Assembly: GCA_013619125.1 (NCBI GenBank)
Contig: JABXKS010000101.1
Location: 1-44,266 of the forward strand
Direction: 5' to 3'
Origin: Clostridiales bacterium
GTDB lineage: Bacteria; Bacillota; Clostridia; Tissierellales; GPF-1
Length of the DNA stretch: 44,266 nt
Each line of letters starts with the position of its first letter. Positions within the stretch are counted from its first letter, which is position 1. A program made the translations under genes and the position numbers. Positions 15,170-23,191 of this stretch are shown here, piece by piece. The notes below the pieces were generated by a model, which was given only the letters and a program-made list of their open reading frames with translations, was not told the DNA's origin and did no database searches.

Positions 15170-16021
15170 TTATTCAATGGCCATATAAATATCCATCACC
15201 TTTTCACCATCAATCTCTTTTACTTCTTCCAAGCAATACCGTACGCCCTGGGCATGTTCTTCCGGCAAGGCATTTTCTTTGACCCATTGCACCAAACGGC
15301 CCCACCCCTTTCCGATTCGATTAAAGGGATCTGAAAATGGATCCGCAATCCGAATCACCGCATATTTTGCGCCGGCAACCGTCTTGATTGACACTCCGTC
15401 GGTCACTTTCACTTCCCCAGTAACTGAAATCCAATACTCATATCCGCGTAATCCCTCATCTTGTTGCGCTGCCGATACGGGAACATCGAACCCAAACCGC
15501 CGATCCGCTTTCAATCCTGGATGTTTTTCCATCCAATCATCCAAGAATGCAATGACTTCCTCCTCCGGGTTCTTGCTGATTACCACTGCACTAACCACCG
15601 TCAAATCCGGCAAGGTCTCAAAGAAAACTTCACTTAAATAGTTCTCCATCTTTCTCCCTCCCAAAGATTCTAGTTCTTCGATGACAATTGGCTCAAGCCA
15701 AAGCATCGATCGCTTCTTACACACACTGGGAGCACATTGATTCACCGTTCGGAACGCTCTCGAAAATGCCCGCTCAGACGAATATCCAAGCGCAAGTGCA
15801 ACATCCATCATGCGTTCTCCGCGGCGAATCCGCAACGCAGCATGCATCATCTTTCTTTTCCGCACATATCGCATCAAGGATTCTCCTGTATAATACTGGA
15901 ACAGCCGATGCAAATGATATTTCGAATATCCCACCGCACCAGCGCAGTCCTCCAAGGTCAATGGGTCTTCAATATTCTCTTCGACATAGTTAACAACCGC
16001 TTGCATCACTTCCCGCATCAC
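15170..16021 (-). CDS. AraC family regulator with GyrI-like effector-binding domain
   Basis: 283 residues. Residues 1-105 hold the two helix-turn-helix motifs of the MarA/Rob type (LTLEDCAGAVGYSKYHLHRLFQ, then MMDVALALGYSSERAFSRAFR). Residues about 125-283 match a GyrI-like small-molecule domain (SEVFFETLPDLTVV through RYCLEEVKEIDGEKVMDIYMAIE). This order is that of Rob and of many multidrug-sensing activators, which bind hydrophobic compounds and switch on efflux genes. The MATE gene at 17317 and the hydrolase next door are possible targets, but no operator was identified. It has its own terminator at 15132. Confidence 0.92.
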   Translation of the reverse strand: MMREVMQAVVNYVEENIEDPLTLEDCAGAVGYSKYHLHRLFQYYTGESLMRYVRKRKMMHAALRIRRGERMMDVALALGYSSERAFSRAFRTVNQCAPSVCKKRSMLWLEPIVIEELESLGGRKMENYLSEVFFETLPDLTVVSAVVISKNPEEEVIAFLDDWMEKHPGLKADRRFGFDVPVSAAQQDEGLRGYEYWISVTGEVKVTDGVSIKTVAGAKYAVIRIADPFSDPFNRIGKGWGRLVQWVKENALPEEHAQGVRYCLEEVKEIDGEKVMDIYMAIE

Positions 16022-16110
16022 ACATCCCTCCTCAAGTCACCTTCATTATATTGAAAGGAAGAAAAGACGACCGGACAATTCTTGCGGAAAACATGAGAAT
16101 AACCGCAGAA

Positions 16111-17136
16111 CTAGACGATTCCCGCTATAAATGCAAGCATGTCATCAACCGCATGTTCAAAATCCTCTTCCTGATAAATATCAAAATGATCAATGGGGTA
16201 AGTAATGACGCGACATCGATCCCCCATTATTTTCGCAACCTTATCAACCGATTCCATGCTGACAAGAATATCTTTCTCACAAGCCAAAATCAGTGTTGGG
16301 CAACGAACATGTGCAGCGAAAAGAGAAGGATTCTCTCCCTGTCCAGTAAACAACACCTGTGCGCAGACTCGATTTTGAAATGTCGGCGAATTGAGAAGGA
16401 TATCTTGATACCCTTCATAAGCACCGGGCGCTGTTAACATGGCCGTTTCACCGGGCATTCCAACGATAGGAATATAATGAGGCGATAATCCCAAACGTCC
16501 TCTCCCCCGATCACGCTGCGCATGAACAAAGAGTTTCAGAAAGAATCTCCAACCCTCCCGTTCCAGAGCAACCTTTCCGTCGATATCTTTATCCAGAGCA
16601 GGGCACTGCGCGATTACGCCCGCGATGGTTGGATCCTCAGCCGCAATGACCAAGCCATATCCTCCTGCTGCCGAGGTTCCCCAAAGCACAATCCGCTTGC
16701 AGTCAATTTCCTTTCGATCCCGAGCATAGGAAATCGCCCCTCGAAGATCTTCTTCCTGCTTTGTTGCTGAAAAGAACTGCCTCGGTTCCCCGTCACTTTC
16801 TCCAAAATGGCGGTAATCATAAGTAAGCGCCGCGTAACCGGCTTCATTAAATTGGAAAGCATACCGTTCCAGAAGCGCATCCTTGGTTCCGCCAAAGCCA
16901 TGGCTCAGAATCACGCAAGGCGCCAACTTCGTTTTTCTTTCTGGCAGATAGAGCCAACCACGAACAGCATCCCCTTCCACCTGATATTCGATCTCTTCAC
17001 GATTTTCAGGTGGCGCACTCTCCTCCACTCGATTTCCCGCTCTGATTTCCGGTTCTCGCATAACCGGGAAAAAAATAATAAGTAGCAAATACACAAGTAT
17101 GATTACAAGCATCCATAAAAAAACCAATAGTAACAT
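16111..17136 (-). CDS. Membrane-anchored alpha/beta hydrolase
   Basis: 341 residues from the ATG at 17136, which has AAGGGA 10 nt upstream; the longer open frame to 17181 adds only a hydrophilic, unsupported stretch. Residues 1-25 form one transmembrane anchor. The hydrolase domain has the oxyanion turn HGFGG (79-83), DYRHFGESDG, the nucleophile elbow GTSAAG with S155, acid D289 in CEKDILV, and H317 in IDHFD. A lid insertion lies between about 183 and 265. The pattern resembles BAAT/dienelactone-hydrolase-like esterases. The substrate is unknown. The AraC gene follows on the same strand 89 bp away. Confidence 0.88.
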   Translation of the reverse strand: MLLLVFLWMLVIILVYLLLIIFFPVMREPEIRAGNRVEESAPPENREEIEYQVEGDAVRGWLYLPERKTKLAPCVILSHGFGGTKDALLERYAFQFNEAGYAALTYDYRHFGESDGEPRQFFSATKQEEDLRGAISYARDRKEIDCKRIVLWGTSAAGGYGLVIAAEDPTIAGVIAQCPALDKDIDGKVALEREGWRFFLKLFVHAQRDRGRGRLGLSPHYIPIVGMPGETAMLTAPGAYEGYQDILLNSPTFQNRVCAQVLFTGQGENPSLFAAHVRCPTLILACEKDILVSMESVDKVAKIMGDRCRVITYPIDHFDIYQEEDFEHAVDDMLAFIAGIV

Positions 17137-17250
17137 CTCATCACGTCCCTTCTCATTATTTTTTACCCCATTTTCACCCAAAAAATAACAATCTCCGAAC
17201 GACCACTCCCTCGTATGGGTATAAATGAAGCATTCCGATTATATTTTGGC

Positions 17251-17279
17251 TTGTCCTTTCTTGAGATAAACCGTATAAT
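17251..17279 (+). promoter_or_regulatory. Sigma-A promoter of the MATE transporter gene
   Basis: TTGTCC (17251-17256), a 17-bp spacer and consensus TATAAT (17274-17279), with the ATG 38 bp downstream. It lies in the 180-bp divergent gap with the membrane-anchored hydrolase. Confidence 0.7.
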
Positions 17280-17316
17280 TGTTTGTCTACACAACTAACA
17301 GAAATGAGGAATCCCG

Positions 17317-18645
17317 ATGTCAACAAACAAACAACTCTTTCGGCTCGCCGCGCCGATTTTTATAGAAACCTTGCTCTTTATGCTCCTTGGAGTGGCTGAT
17401 ATTTATATGCTCAGCCAATACAACGACCTGGCTGCCGGTGCCGTTGGCGCCGCCAATCAACTCATCAATAATCTTAACCTGATCTTTGCCATCATTTCAG
17501 CTGGAACCGCTGTCTTGGTCGCACAAAATGTTGGGGCAAAAAATAAGCTGGAAATCGAACGCGTCAGTTCGGTCTCCATTGTAATGAATTTATGCTTAGG
17601 AATCGCTGTTAGTTTGCCCATGCTGTTTTGGGGCCGCAACATCCTGGTTTTGATGGGTGTCACCCCAGATCTAATGGAACATGCAGCTGATTATATTCAG
17701 ATTGTTGGCGGCGCCTTGTTCCTACAGGCACTTTTAAATACCGCGGCCGTGATCATTCGCAGCCACGGATACACCAAGCAAACCATGTTGATCAGTCTCG
17801 GAATGAATGTCTTAAATATCTTTGGGGATGCCGTATTAATTTTCGGTCTTTTTGGCGCCCCCGTTCTGGGCGCACAAGGGGTTGCTATCGCAACAACGGT
17901 CAGTCGCTTGCTTGCGACCGTCGTCGCATATACTTTCCTCTTTAAAAAAGTGGTTCCCGTTGAAATGTTTCGGCATATCTTTGACAAACCCAAACAGGTT
18001 CTTAAGAATCTGATGAAAATCGGACTTCCAGCTGCCTTGGAAAGCATGTCGTACTCCGTTTCTCAAACGGTTGTTATGTCCTTGATCCTCGTTTCTCTCG
18101 GAGAAGTCTCCTATGTAACGCGCACCTACGCCTGGTCCATTTGCTGGTTCGCCTTTCTATTCGCCATCGCCATCGGGCAGGCCACACAGATTATGATCGG
18201 ACAGGCTGTCGGCGCAAAACGAATCGATGAAGCCTATGAAATTGGTCTCCGTAATTTTAAAATCTCATTTCTCTTGTCATTGGGAACAGGACTTGTTCTT
18301 TTTCTCTTCGGGGGAAACCTGATCGGCATTTATACGGACAATCCAAAAATCATCGCCATAGGCGCCGCGACTCTTGCTGTGGATGCCTTTCTGGAACCCG
18401 GTCGTACCTTCAACATCATTTTTATCAACGGTCTTCGCGGTGCGGGCGATGTCATCTTTCCCGTGGTCATGGCCATGATCTCAATGTGGCTCTTTGGTGT
18501 CGCCGGCGGCTACTTCTTTGCCGTCGTCCTCGGATACGGACTGCCGGGATTTTGGTTTGGCTTTCTGTTGGATGAATGGATCCGAGGTTTTTCCATGTTC
18601 CTGCGATGGCGAAGCAAAAAATGGACAAACAAATCTTTGGTATAA
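17317..18645 (+). CDS. MATE family efflux transporter
   Basis: 442 residues, full length for the family, with 12 predicted helices. The N-terminus reads AAPIFIETLLFMLLGVADIYMLSQYND, and the paired halves share FxNxxxIIxRSHG-type and GLRGAGD segments typical of NorM/DinF proteins. It should export cationic or hydrophobic compounds with a Na+ or H+ gradient. ATGAGG precedes the ATG and a clear promoter lies upstream. It is one of few plus-strand genes, divergent from the anchored hydrolase, and is followed by two back-to-back hairpins. The AraC/GyrI regulator at 15170 may control it, which is inference only. Confidence 0.94.
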   Translation: MSTNKQLFRLAAPIFIETLLFMLLGVADIYMLSQYNDLAAGAVGAANQLINNLNLIFAIISAGTAVLVAQNVGAKNKLEIERVSSVSIVMNLCLGIAVSLPMLFWGRNILVLMGVTPDLMEHAADYIQIVGGALFLQALLNTAAVIIRSHGYTKQTMLISLGMNVLNIFGDAVLIFGLFGAPVLGAQGVAIATTVSRLLATVVAYTFLFKKVVPVEMFRHIFDKPKQVLKNLMKIGLPAALESMSYSVSQTVVMSLILVSLGEVSYVTRTYAWSICWFAFLFAIAIGQATQIMIGQAVGAKRIDEAYEIGLRNFKISFLLSLGTGLVLFLFGGNLIGIYTDNPKIIAIGAATLAVDAFLEPGRTFNIIFINGLRGAGDVIFPVVMAMISMWLFGVAGGYFFAVVLGYGLPGFWFGFLLDEWIRGFSMFLRWRSKKWTNKSLV

Positions 18646-18658
18646 AAAATCAGAACGC

Positions 18659-18703
18659 AAAAGGATCCAAAAATCAGATAACAGATCTGGCTTTTCGGAT
18701 CCT
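18659..18703. terminator. Bidirectional terminator after the MATE gene
   Basis: An 8-bp outer stem AAGGATCC/GGATCCTT encloses an inner CAGAT/ATCTG stem flanked by A and T runs, so it can form on either strand. It lies between the convergent MATE and glycosyltransferase genes. Confidence 0.65.
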
Positions 18704-18724
18704 TCTATATTCTATATCCTATAC

Positions 18725-18742
18725 GCACGCCTTAAGGCGTGC
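18725..18742. terminator. Terminator hairpin at the end of the glycosyltransferase gene
   Basis: A perfect 7-bp stem GCACGCC-TTAA-GGCGTGC. On the plus strand it is followed by TTATTTATT. On the minus strand it lies just after the glycosyltransferase stop at 18747. Confidence 0.65.
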
Positions 18743-18746
18743 TTAT

Positions 18747-19634
18747 TTATTCGTAAAACCATCCAAGTTTCAAGGCTTCCGCATCAATCCAAGGTTTCAC
18801 CGAGTCCGAGAAAAAAAAGTCCTGCTCTTCCGGTTCCTGATTGAAATAGGTATCGTATCGACAAGAGATCAAATCATCTGAAGTTCGAACCAACTCATGG
18901 ATCGGATGTTGCGAATGAAAGTAGATGGGATAATTCACAGTTTCAGGCAACAATTGTCTCTCAGCAACTGTTGTACTTGCCAGAATCGCACCCGTAAGTA
19001 CCGCCTGATGGATAAAGATTTTAAAGAGGACGTGCTCCTCAAAATAAGCATGCATCGCTTCGTGCTCGATAATCGAAAAGAAACGATCTCTCCAGAACTG
19101 CAAGATTCCTCTTTCAGTTCGTAGAATGAAAAATCCCGCATTGAAGTACGGTCGAATCTCAAGTTCCTCTACCCCTGTTTTCATGGACGGAAAATGATCA
19201 TCCAATTCAAACGCACTATAAATTTGCTGCCAAAAAGCAGTCAATGGTTCCCCTTTTTCACAGCCAATTAATTTTTTATCCACCGGGCGATATCCGAAGA
19301 CCGTCTTCTCGTTCAAGTCAAGTTCATTCAAATCTTGAAAAGCAATCGTATCCGCATCCATCCACAAGAGAGTTCCCTCTACCAAGGCTTCCGCTTCGGC
19401 CGCTCCCAATAATTTATCGGCAAAAGGGAACTTTCGATATCGTTCGGGAATCGAAAAAGGGGTTACCAAAATTTTAGAATCCGGATATGCAACGCGCAAT
19501 TTCTGCACACAATCCATCTCCGTCTCCGGCACCATGATCCGCACGGATTCATATTTTGTCTTCTCCAGACTCCGCATCAAAAGATTCCCATGGGGCAGCA
19601 TCGATTCATTCTGGATCATAAACCCAATATTCAT
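18747..19634 (-). CDS. GT-A fold glycosyltransferase-like protein
   Basis: 295 residues. The DxD-type metal and nucleotide-sugar motif is LWMDADTIAF (DAD at 93-95), and the acceptor-side strand PYFNAGFFILR follows near 162-172; both fit nucleotide-diphospho-sugar transferases of the GT8-like kind. It starts MNIGFMIQNESMLPHGNLLMRSL, a common GT-A beginning. There is no membrane segment, so it acts in the cytoplasm. Last gene of the minus-strand run from 22385, 17 bp after the cyclase-family gene. Donor and acceptor are unknown. Confidence 0.78.
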   Translation of the reverse strand: MNIGFMIQNESMLPHGNLLMRSLEKTKYESVRIMVPETEMDCVQKLRVAYPDSKILVTPFSIPERYRKFPFADKLLGAAEAEALVEGTLLWMDADTIAFQDLNELDLNEKTVFGYRPVDKKLIGCEKGEPLTAFWQQIYSAFELDDHFPSMKTGVEELEIRPYFNAGFFILRTERGILQFWRDRFFSIIEHEAMHAYFEEHVLFKIFIHQAVLTGAILASTTVAERQLLPETVNYPIYFHSQHPIHELVRTSDDLISCRYDTYFNQEPEEQDFFFSDSVKPWIDAEALKLGWFYE

Positions 19635-19651
19635 GAAAAGTCTCCTTTCTA

Positions 19652-20290
19652 TTATTCAATCACAGCAATCGCTCGAACCGGCGACCCATCCGCATCCACT
19701 ACATGTAACGGTAATGCCTGAAAGGAAAAGTCCCCTGTAATCATACTCAGGTTTTTCAAGTTTTCGATGATTACCAGATCACTGCTGAGAAGAATCTCGT
19801 GAATGGGATAGGTTTCTGTATCCATTAAATCAATGGAAATCGCATCAACACCAATCCCTTTCAAATCAAATTGCATCAGATATTCCGCCGCTTCAACCGA
19901 CAAGGCGGGAAAACTGCTAACATATCGCTCGTTGCCCCAATACTCTTCCCATCCCGTCTGAATCAAAACAAAATCAATCTCCTTCAAAGTACTTTCATAA
20001 GATTGGACCCGCGCCAAAGGAATTTCCTTCGCCGTACATTCCCGCACATCCAACACCATTCCTCGACCCATAAACTTCTCGACTGAGAATTGATCCAGGG
20101 TCTTTCCATCCTTGATCATATGAGCCGGTGCATCCATATGGGTGCCTGTATGGGAGTACATGGTCCACTTCTTTTCTCGAAATCCCACTTCCTCAATAGT
20201 GCAGGCTGGCAAAAGGATCGGTCCCTCCGTCCCCGGATATACCGGCATGCCTTCATGAATGACGTGCGTGCAATCAATGATCTGACTCAT
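19652..20290 (-). CDS. Cyclase-family metal hydrolase (kynurenine formamidase-like)
   Basis: 212 residues, the normal size. It has the family metal signature HTGTHMDAPAHM, with ligands H47, H51, D53 and H57. The N-terminus (DCTHVIHEGMPVYPG) and the C-terminal ALPLHVVDADGSPVRAIAVIE are also typical. Members are Mn2+ or Zn2+ amidohydrolases such as KynB and isatin hydrolase. No tryptophan-degradation genes adjoin, so KynB activity is not claimed. It lies between the NUDIX and glycosyltransferase genes in one probable transcript; AGGAGG precedes the ATG. Confidence 0.9.
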   Translation of the reverse strand: MSQIIDCTHVIHEGMPVYPGTEGPILLPACTIEEVGFREKKWTMYSHTGTHMDAPAHMIKDGKTLDQFSVEKFMGRGMVLDVRECTAKEIPLARVQSYESTLKEIDFVLIQTGWEEYWGNERYVSSFPALSVEAAEYLMQFDLKGIGVDAISIDLMDTETYPIHEILLSSDLVIIENLKNLSMITGDFSFQALPLHVVDADGSPVRAIAVIE

Positions 20291-20330
20291 ACGCCCTCCT
20301 CCTCACCTCTCTCAATTCGCATCTGCTTTA

Positions 20331-20897
20331 CTAGAACGACTGAGCATAGTGAATGATTTTTTGATAAATTTCAACAAGCATCGGTTCATTAGAATACTCA
20401 CCGATTTTCTCAACCGGTACCCATTGAACCCCGTTGGTCTCTTTTTCATTCAGAATCAGAGATTGTGTTTCTTGCGCAATCAGCACGAATGACACATTGA
20501 AATGCAAATGGGTGGGAACATACCGCCCGTTTTTCTGATGCCCGAAAACAGGCAACACTTCAATCGATGCCGCCTCTGTGCTTAGCGGTTGAATCTTTTC
20601 AACCCCAGTTTCCTCCTGAGCTTCCCGGATTGCGGTCTCTAAGGGAGCATCCTCCCCATCAGCGTGTCCACCAGTCCATGCCCAAGTATCATAAATCTTA
20701 TGATGAATCATCAACATCTTATCCATTGTAGGATTTAGGACCACGCCCGAACTCGTCATATGAGCCGTTTCACTTTCTCTTGTCAAAATCAACTCACCGA
20801 TCAATCCCATTTGTTCCAGCATCAAGGATTGATCGCGTTTTTCCTGTTCGCTTTTTGATTCAAACCGTTCAATCATTTCTAAATAACCCATATTCAC
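20331..20897 (-). CDS. NUDIX hydrolase
   Basis: 188 residues. The Nudix box runs from G77 to V99 (GHADGEDAPLETAIREAQEE, then TGV). It keeps the REAQEETGV core, with D83 where Glu is usual. Nudix enzymes cleave nucleoside diphosphates linked to another group. The long N-terminal helix (residues 1-45) and the YVPTHLHFNVSF strand match bacterial members acting on small nucleotides, but the substrate is not set. It follows the cN-I nucleotidase by 18 bp and precedes the cyclase-family gene, in a run rich in nucleotide enzymes. Confidence 0.93.
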   Translation of the reverse strand: MNMGYLEMIERFESKSEQEKRDQSLMLEQMGLIGELILTRESETAHMTSSGVVLNPTMDKMLMIHHKIYDTWAWTGGHADGEDAPLETAIREAQEETGVEKIQPLSTEAASIEVLPVFGHQKNGRYVPTHLHFNVSFVLIAQETQSLILNEKETNGVQWVPVEKIGEYSNEPMLVEIYQKIIHYAQSF

Positions 20898-20915
20898 CCT
20901 TCTTTCTTCACCACT

Positions 20916-21821
20916 CTACTCTTTCACAGATAGTTTGGAATCCGATGGATATGGAACCTTGCCAGAAGGAATTTCTCCCGCTGCAGGATCCAAATGAATC
21001 TCTTGATCATCAAAAAAGATATGCGCATTAAAAGACTTCAAAATCTCAGTCTTTCCAACACCGCCTAAAAAGAATGCTTCATCTACATCCACACCCCACT
21101 TTCGCAAAGTTAGAATGGCTCGCTTATGCGCAGGCGAGTTGCGAGATGTTACTAAAGCAATGCGAATCCGTTTTGGTTCCTCTTTCTTAATCTTTGACAA
21201 AGTCAGTAAGAATTTTGCAAATGGTCCTTTAGAAAGCGGGTCATCCGCCAGCATTTTTTCATTGGCTGCAAAGGCATCCAGCCCTTTCTCCTTGTAGATT
21301 GCTTCAGACTCCTCAGAAAAAATCACGGCATCGCCATCAAAGGCAATGCGGATCTGATTTTCATCTGGATGAAAATTCTCTGGTGCATCGTAAAGAAGCG
21401 CCGCCGCAAAACCCGCATCAATGGCATCTTGCACATCCTCTTTGTTTTTGGATAAAAATAAATCCACCTTCAATGCATCCAAGTACTGCGAAATCTTTTC
21501 CCCTCCTGTGAAGGCGGCACGCTTAATATTCAACTCCTTTTTCTCAATGGAATTAAAAACCCTCAGACCCGTACTCGGGCTGTTTCTGGACAGAATAATT
21601 ACTTCAACCTGCGCTTCCTTTTCGATATGATTTAAATCCAACAAGGCTTGTACCAAGGAATACGCCGTCCCCGGCTTAAGAAGCTCGTCCTCATGAGATA
21701 TTTGATGTTCCGTATACGCGGGAAGCCCCTCGTTCTCATAAATGAAATTTTCCCTTTCCAAATTAAATAAGGCACGCGATGAAATTGCTACCACCAATTT
21801 GTTTTTCAATGAATATGGCAT
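20916..21821 (-). CDS. Cytosolic 5'-nucleotidase I (cN-I) family protein
   Basis: 301 residues across the whole cN-I (PF06189-type) domain. Visible are LVVAISSRALFNLE (9-22), the acceptor-binding LSRNSPSTGLRVFNSIE, the acidic FDGDAVIF (161-168), the phosphate-site TSRNSPAHKR (225-234) and the final FFDDQEIHLDPA. cN-I enzymes dephosphorylate nucleoside monophosphates, chiefly AMP or dNMPs, in the cytoplasm. The bacterial homologues are little studied. It lies 12 bp after the guanylate-kinase-like gene, so the pair may balance a nucleotide pool. Confidence 0.9.
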   Translation of the reverse strand: MPYSLKNKLVVAISSRALFNLERENFIYENEGLPAYTEHQISHEDELLKPGTAYSLVQALLDLNHIEKEAQVEVIILSRNSPSTGLRVFNSIEKKELNIKRAAFTGGEKISQYLDALKVDLFLSKNKEDVQDAIDAGFAAALLYDAPENFHPDENQIRIAFDGDAVIFSEESEAIYKEKGLDAFAANEKMLADDPLSKGPFAKFLLTLSKIKKEEPKRIRIALVTSRNSPAHKRAILTLRKWGVDVDEAFFLGGVGKTEILKSFNAHIFFDDQEIHLDPAAGEIPSGKVPYPSDSKLSVKE

Positions 21822-21833
21822 ACCGACCCCTTT

Positions 21834-22385
21834 CTATTCTTCCATTGAATCCTTCACCATGGTCCGCACACCATCAAGAATCAATGGAATCCGGCCCCAA
21901 TTTTTCTTCTCGTTATTCACAATCAAATCACTATGGGTCAACAATCCCCGAATTTCATCCCCGTAATTCTTCAGGCGCTCTTCCACACTGCCTTCGCCCC
22001 GCTCTCTCAGGCGATTCCGACAGCTCTCTTTCGAGATATATAGACCCAATGCCAGCACACGTTCCCCAAAATGCTTCTTCAACTCCTCAATTCCATGAAG
22101 ATCAACCGCAACCGTTACGGTTTCTTTTTTTTGAACAATGGATTCCAAGGATTCCAAGCTAGTCGCATAATAATTGCCATCATACTCCGTCATCTCAAGA
22201 AAAAAACCAGACTCCATTTTCTCCAGCATTTCCTCCGACGTTGCAAAGAAATAATCGATGCCGTGCTTTTCTCCATTGCGTGGCTGCCTCGAGGTCCACG
22301 TCGTCACGGCGTGATAACCAAGACGGTTTTTTATCGTTGATTTCCCTACAGCGCTAGGGCCAATAACCGCAATAAAATGAATCAT
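21834..22385 (-). CDS. Guanylate-kinase-like P-loop protein
   Basis: 183 residues. P-loop GPSAVGKS (9-16), then the nucleobase-binding TSRQPRNGEKHGIDYFF (31-47) and YDGNYYATSLESLE, as in guanylate kinase. A lid-like RNRLRERGEGSVEERLKNY segment follows. It lacks the usual residues between the P-loop and TSR, so the GMP domain is shorter than in true Gmk (about 200 residues). It could be a housekeeping-independent kinase for GMP or another nucleotide. Its context (cN-I, NUDIX, ThyX-like) supports nucleotide chemistry. First gene of the run down to 18747; a terminator separates it from the ThyX-like gene. Confidence 0.8.
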   Translation of the reverse strand: MIHFIAVIGPSAVGKSTIKNRLGYHAVTTWTSRQPRNGEKHGIDYFFATSEEMLEKMESGFFLEMTEYDGNYYATSLESLESIVQKKETVTVAVDLHGIEELKKHFGERVLALGLYISKESCRNRLRERGEGSVEERLKNYGDEIRGLLTHSDLIVNNEKKNWGRIPLILDGVRTMVKDSMEE

Positions 22386-22452
22386 TTATTCCTCCGATTT
22401 CTCTCTGTCTTTCTTTCCATTATACCATTCCCTTTTCCCTTTTATGCAAAAA

Positions 22453-22468
22453 ACAGCCTTTCGGCTGT
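22453..22468 (-). terminator. Intrinsic terminator of the ThyX-like gene
   Basis: A 6-bp stem ACAGCC-GAAA-GGCTGT (minus strand) is followed by six T. It lies at the end of the gene that stops at 22470. Confidence 0.88.
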
Positions 22469-22469
22469 C

Positions 22470-23030
22470 TTATTCGTTGATTCCTTCACGATATGCTTGA
22501 AGCGCTTTTTGAAAACCTTCCGTTTTATGATATCCGCACGATTTAAACTCGTAGCACCATCCCCGATATACGCAGTCCGGCACACATGCCGCATACAATT
22601 CCGGTTCCATCTCCTTGATGCTATCCACGATTCCAGTCCACGCTTCCCGTGTTTCAGCCGAAGCCTGATTGCAGAGGCGTTTCCTCGATATGGTAATCAT
22701 AGCCTGGGCATTCGCCAGAATCTCATGCTCTACTTCGTTCCCTTGCGGCAATTCATTGCGATCTAATCCGGTTCGATCCGTTCGCTGCGTCCTCACCCAA
22801 TGCTCAATACCAAATTTATGGCGCACAATATGTACCGATACCCAATACTTCAAATCCGTCCATTTTGCACTGACGAAAAGTTGTCGAATGGGAGAATGTT
22901 CCGCTAAAAGAATTCGTCTTTTCCAAGAAGAACTCGGTTCCTTTACTCCTGCTTCTCTATTAATCGTTGTGCGCGCGGAATCGGCAACTTCACGCCAAGT
23001 TCCTTTTACTTTTAATAATTCTGCTTTCAT
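22470..23030 (-). CDS. ThyX-like (FAD-dependent thymidylate synthase superfamily) protein with atypical motif
   Basis: 186 residues resembling phage-type ThyX proteins: LLAEHSPIRQLFVSAKWTDLKYWV, then VRHKFGIEHWVRTQRTDR (69-86) at the place of the ThyX RHRxxSxNxxSxR motif, then RNELPQ. The motif departs from consensus: RHK for RHR, and no Ser/Asn pair. The C-terminal 40 residues are Cys-rich (C149, C153, C159, C165) in CVPDCVYRGWCYEFKSCGY. True ThyX makes dTMP from dUMP with folate, FAD and NADPH. The missing motif residues make that activity doubtful. An extended -10 (TG-A-TATAAT at 23085-23090) lies upstream. Confidence 0.65.
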   Translation of the reverse strand: MKAELLKVKGTWREVADSARTTINREAGVKEPSSSWKRRILLAEHSPIRQLFVSAKWTDLKYWVSVHIVRHKFGIEHWVRTQRTDRTGLDRNELPQGNEVEHEILANAQAMITISRKRLCNQASAETREAWTGIVDSIKEMEPELYAACVPDCVYRGWCYEFKSCGYHKTEGFQKALQAYREGINE

Positions 23031-23084
23031 TCTACTGCCCCTTTACTACGCTTTTACATGCCTTCTTCTTTAACACTTCTTGCA

Positions 23085-23093
23085 ATTATATCA
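23085..23093 (-). promoter_or_regulatory. Extended -10 promoter of the ThyX-like gene
   Basis: On the minus strand TGATATAAT gives a consensus -10 with the TGn extension. No good -35 lies 17 bp upstream, which the extension could offset. Confidence 0.5.
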
Positions 23094-23165
23094 CAACTTC
23101 ATGTTAAATCCGAGTAGAAATCCAACCGGCTATATGATCTGGCCTGCCAACACAAACAAACAAAA

Positions 23166-23190
23166 AAACGGACCGAAAATCGGTCCGTTT
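23166..23190 (-). terminator. Intrinsic terminator of the cation exchanger gene
   Basis: A perfect 11-bp stem AAACGGACCGA/TCGGTCCGTTT with a 3-nt loop, followed on the minus strand by T. It overlaps the end region of the exchanger gene (stop at 23192). Confidence 0.93.
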
Positions 23191-23191
23191 T

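Noticed and set aside
16050-16110. A terminator-like pairing (TTCTGCGG with CCGCAAGAA) after the anchored hydrolase
   Set aside because: Long loop, a bulge and no T run on the minus strand.
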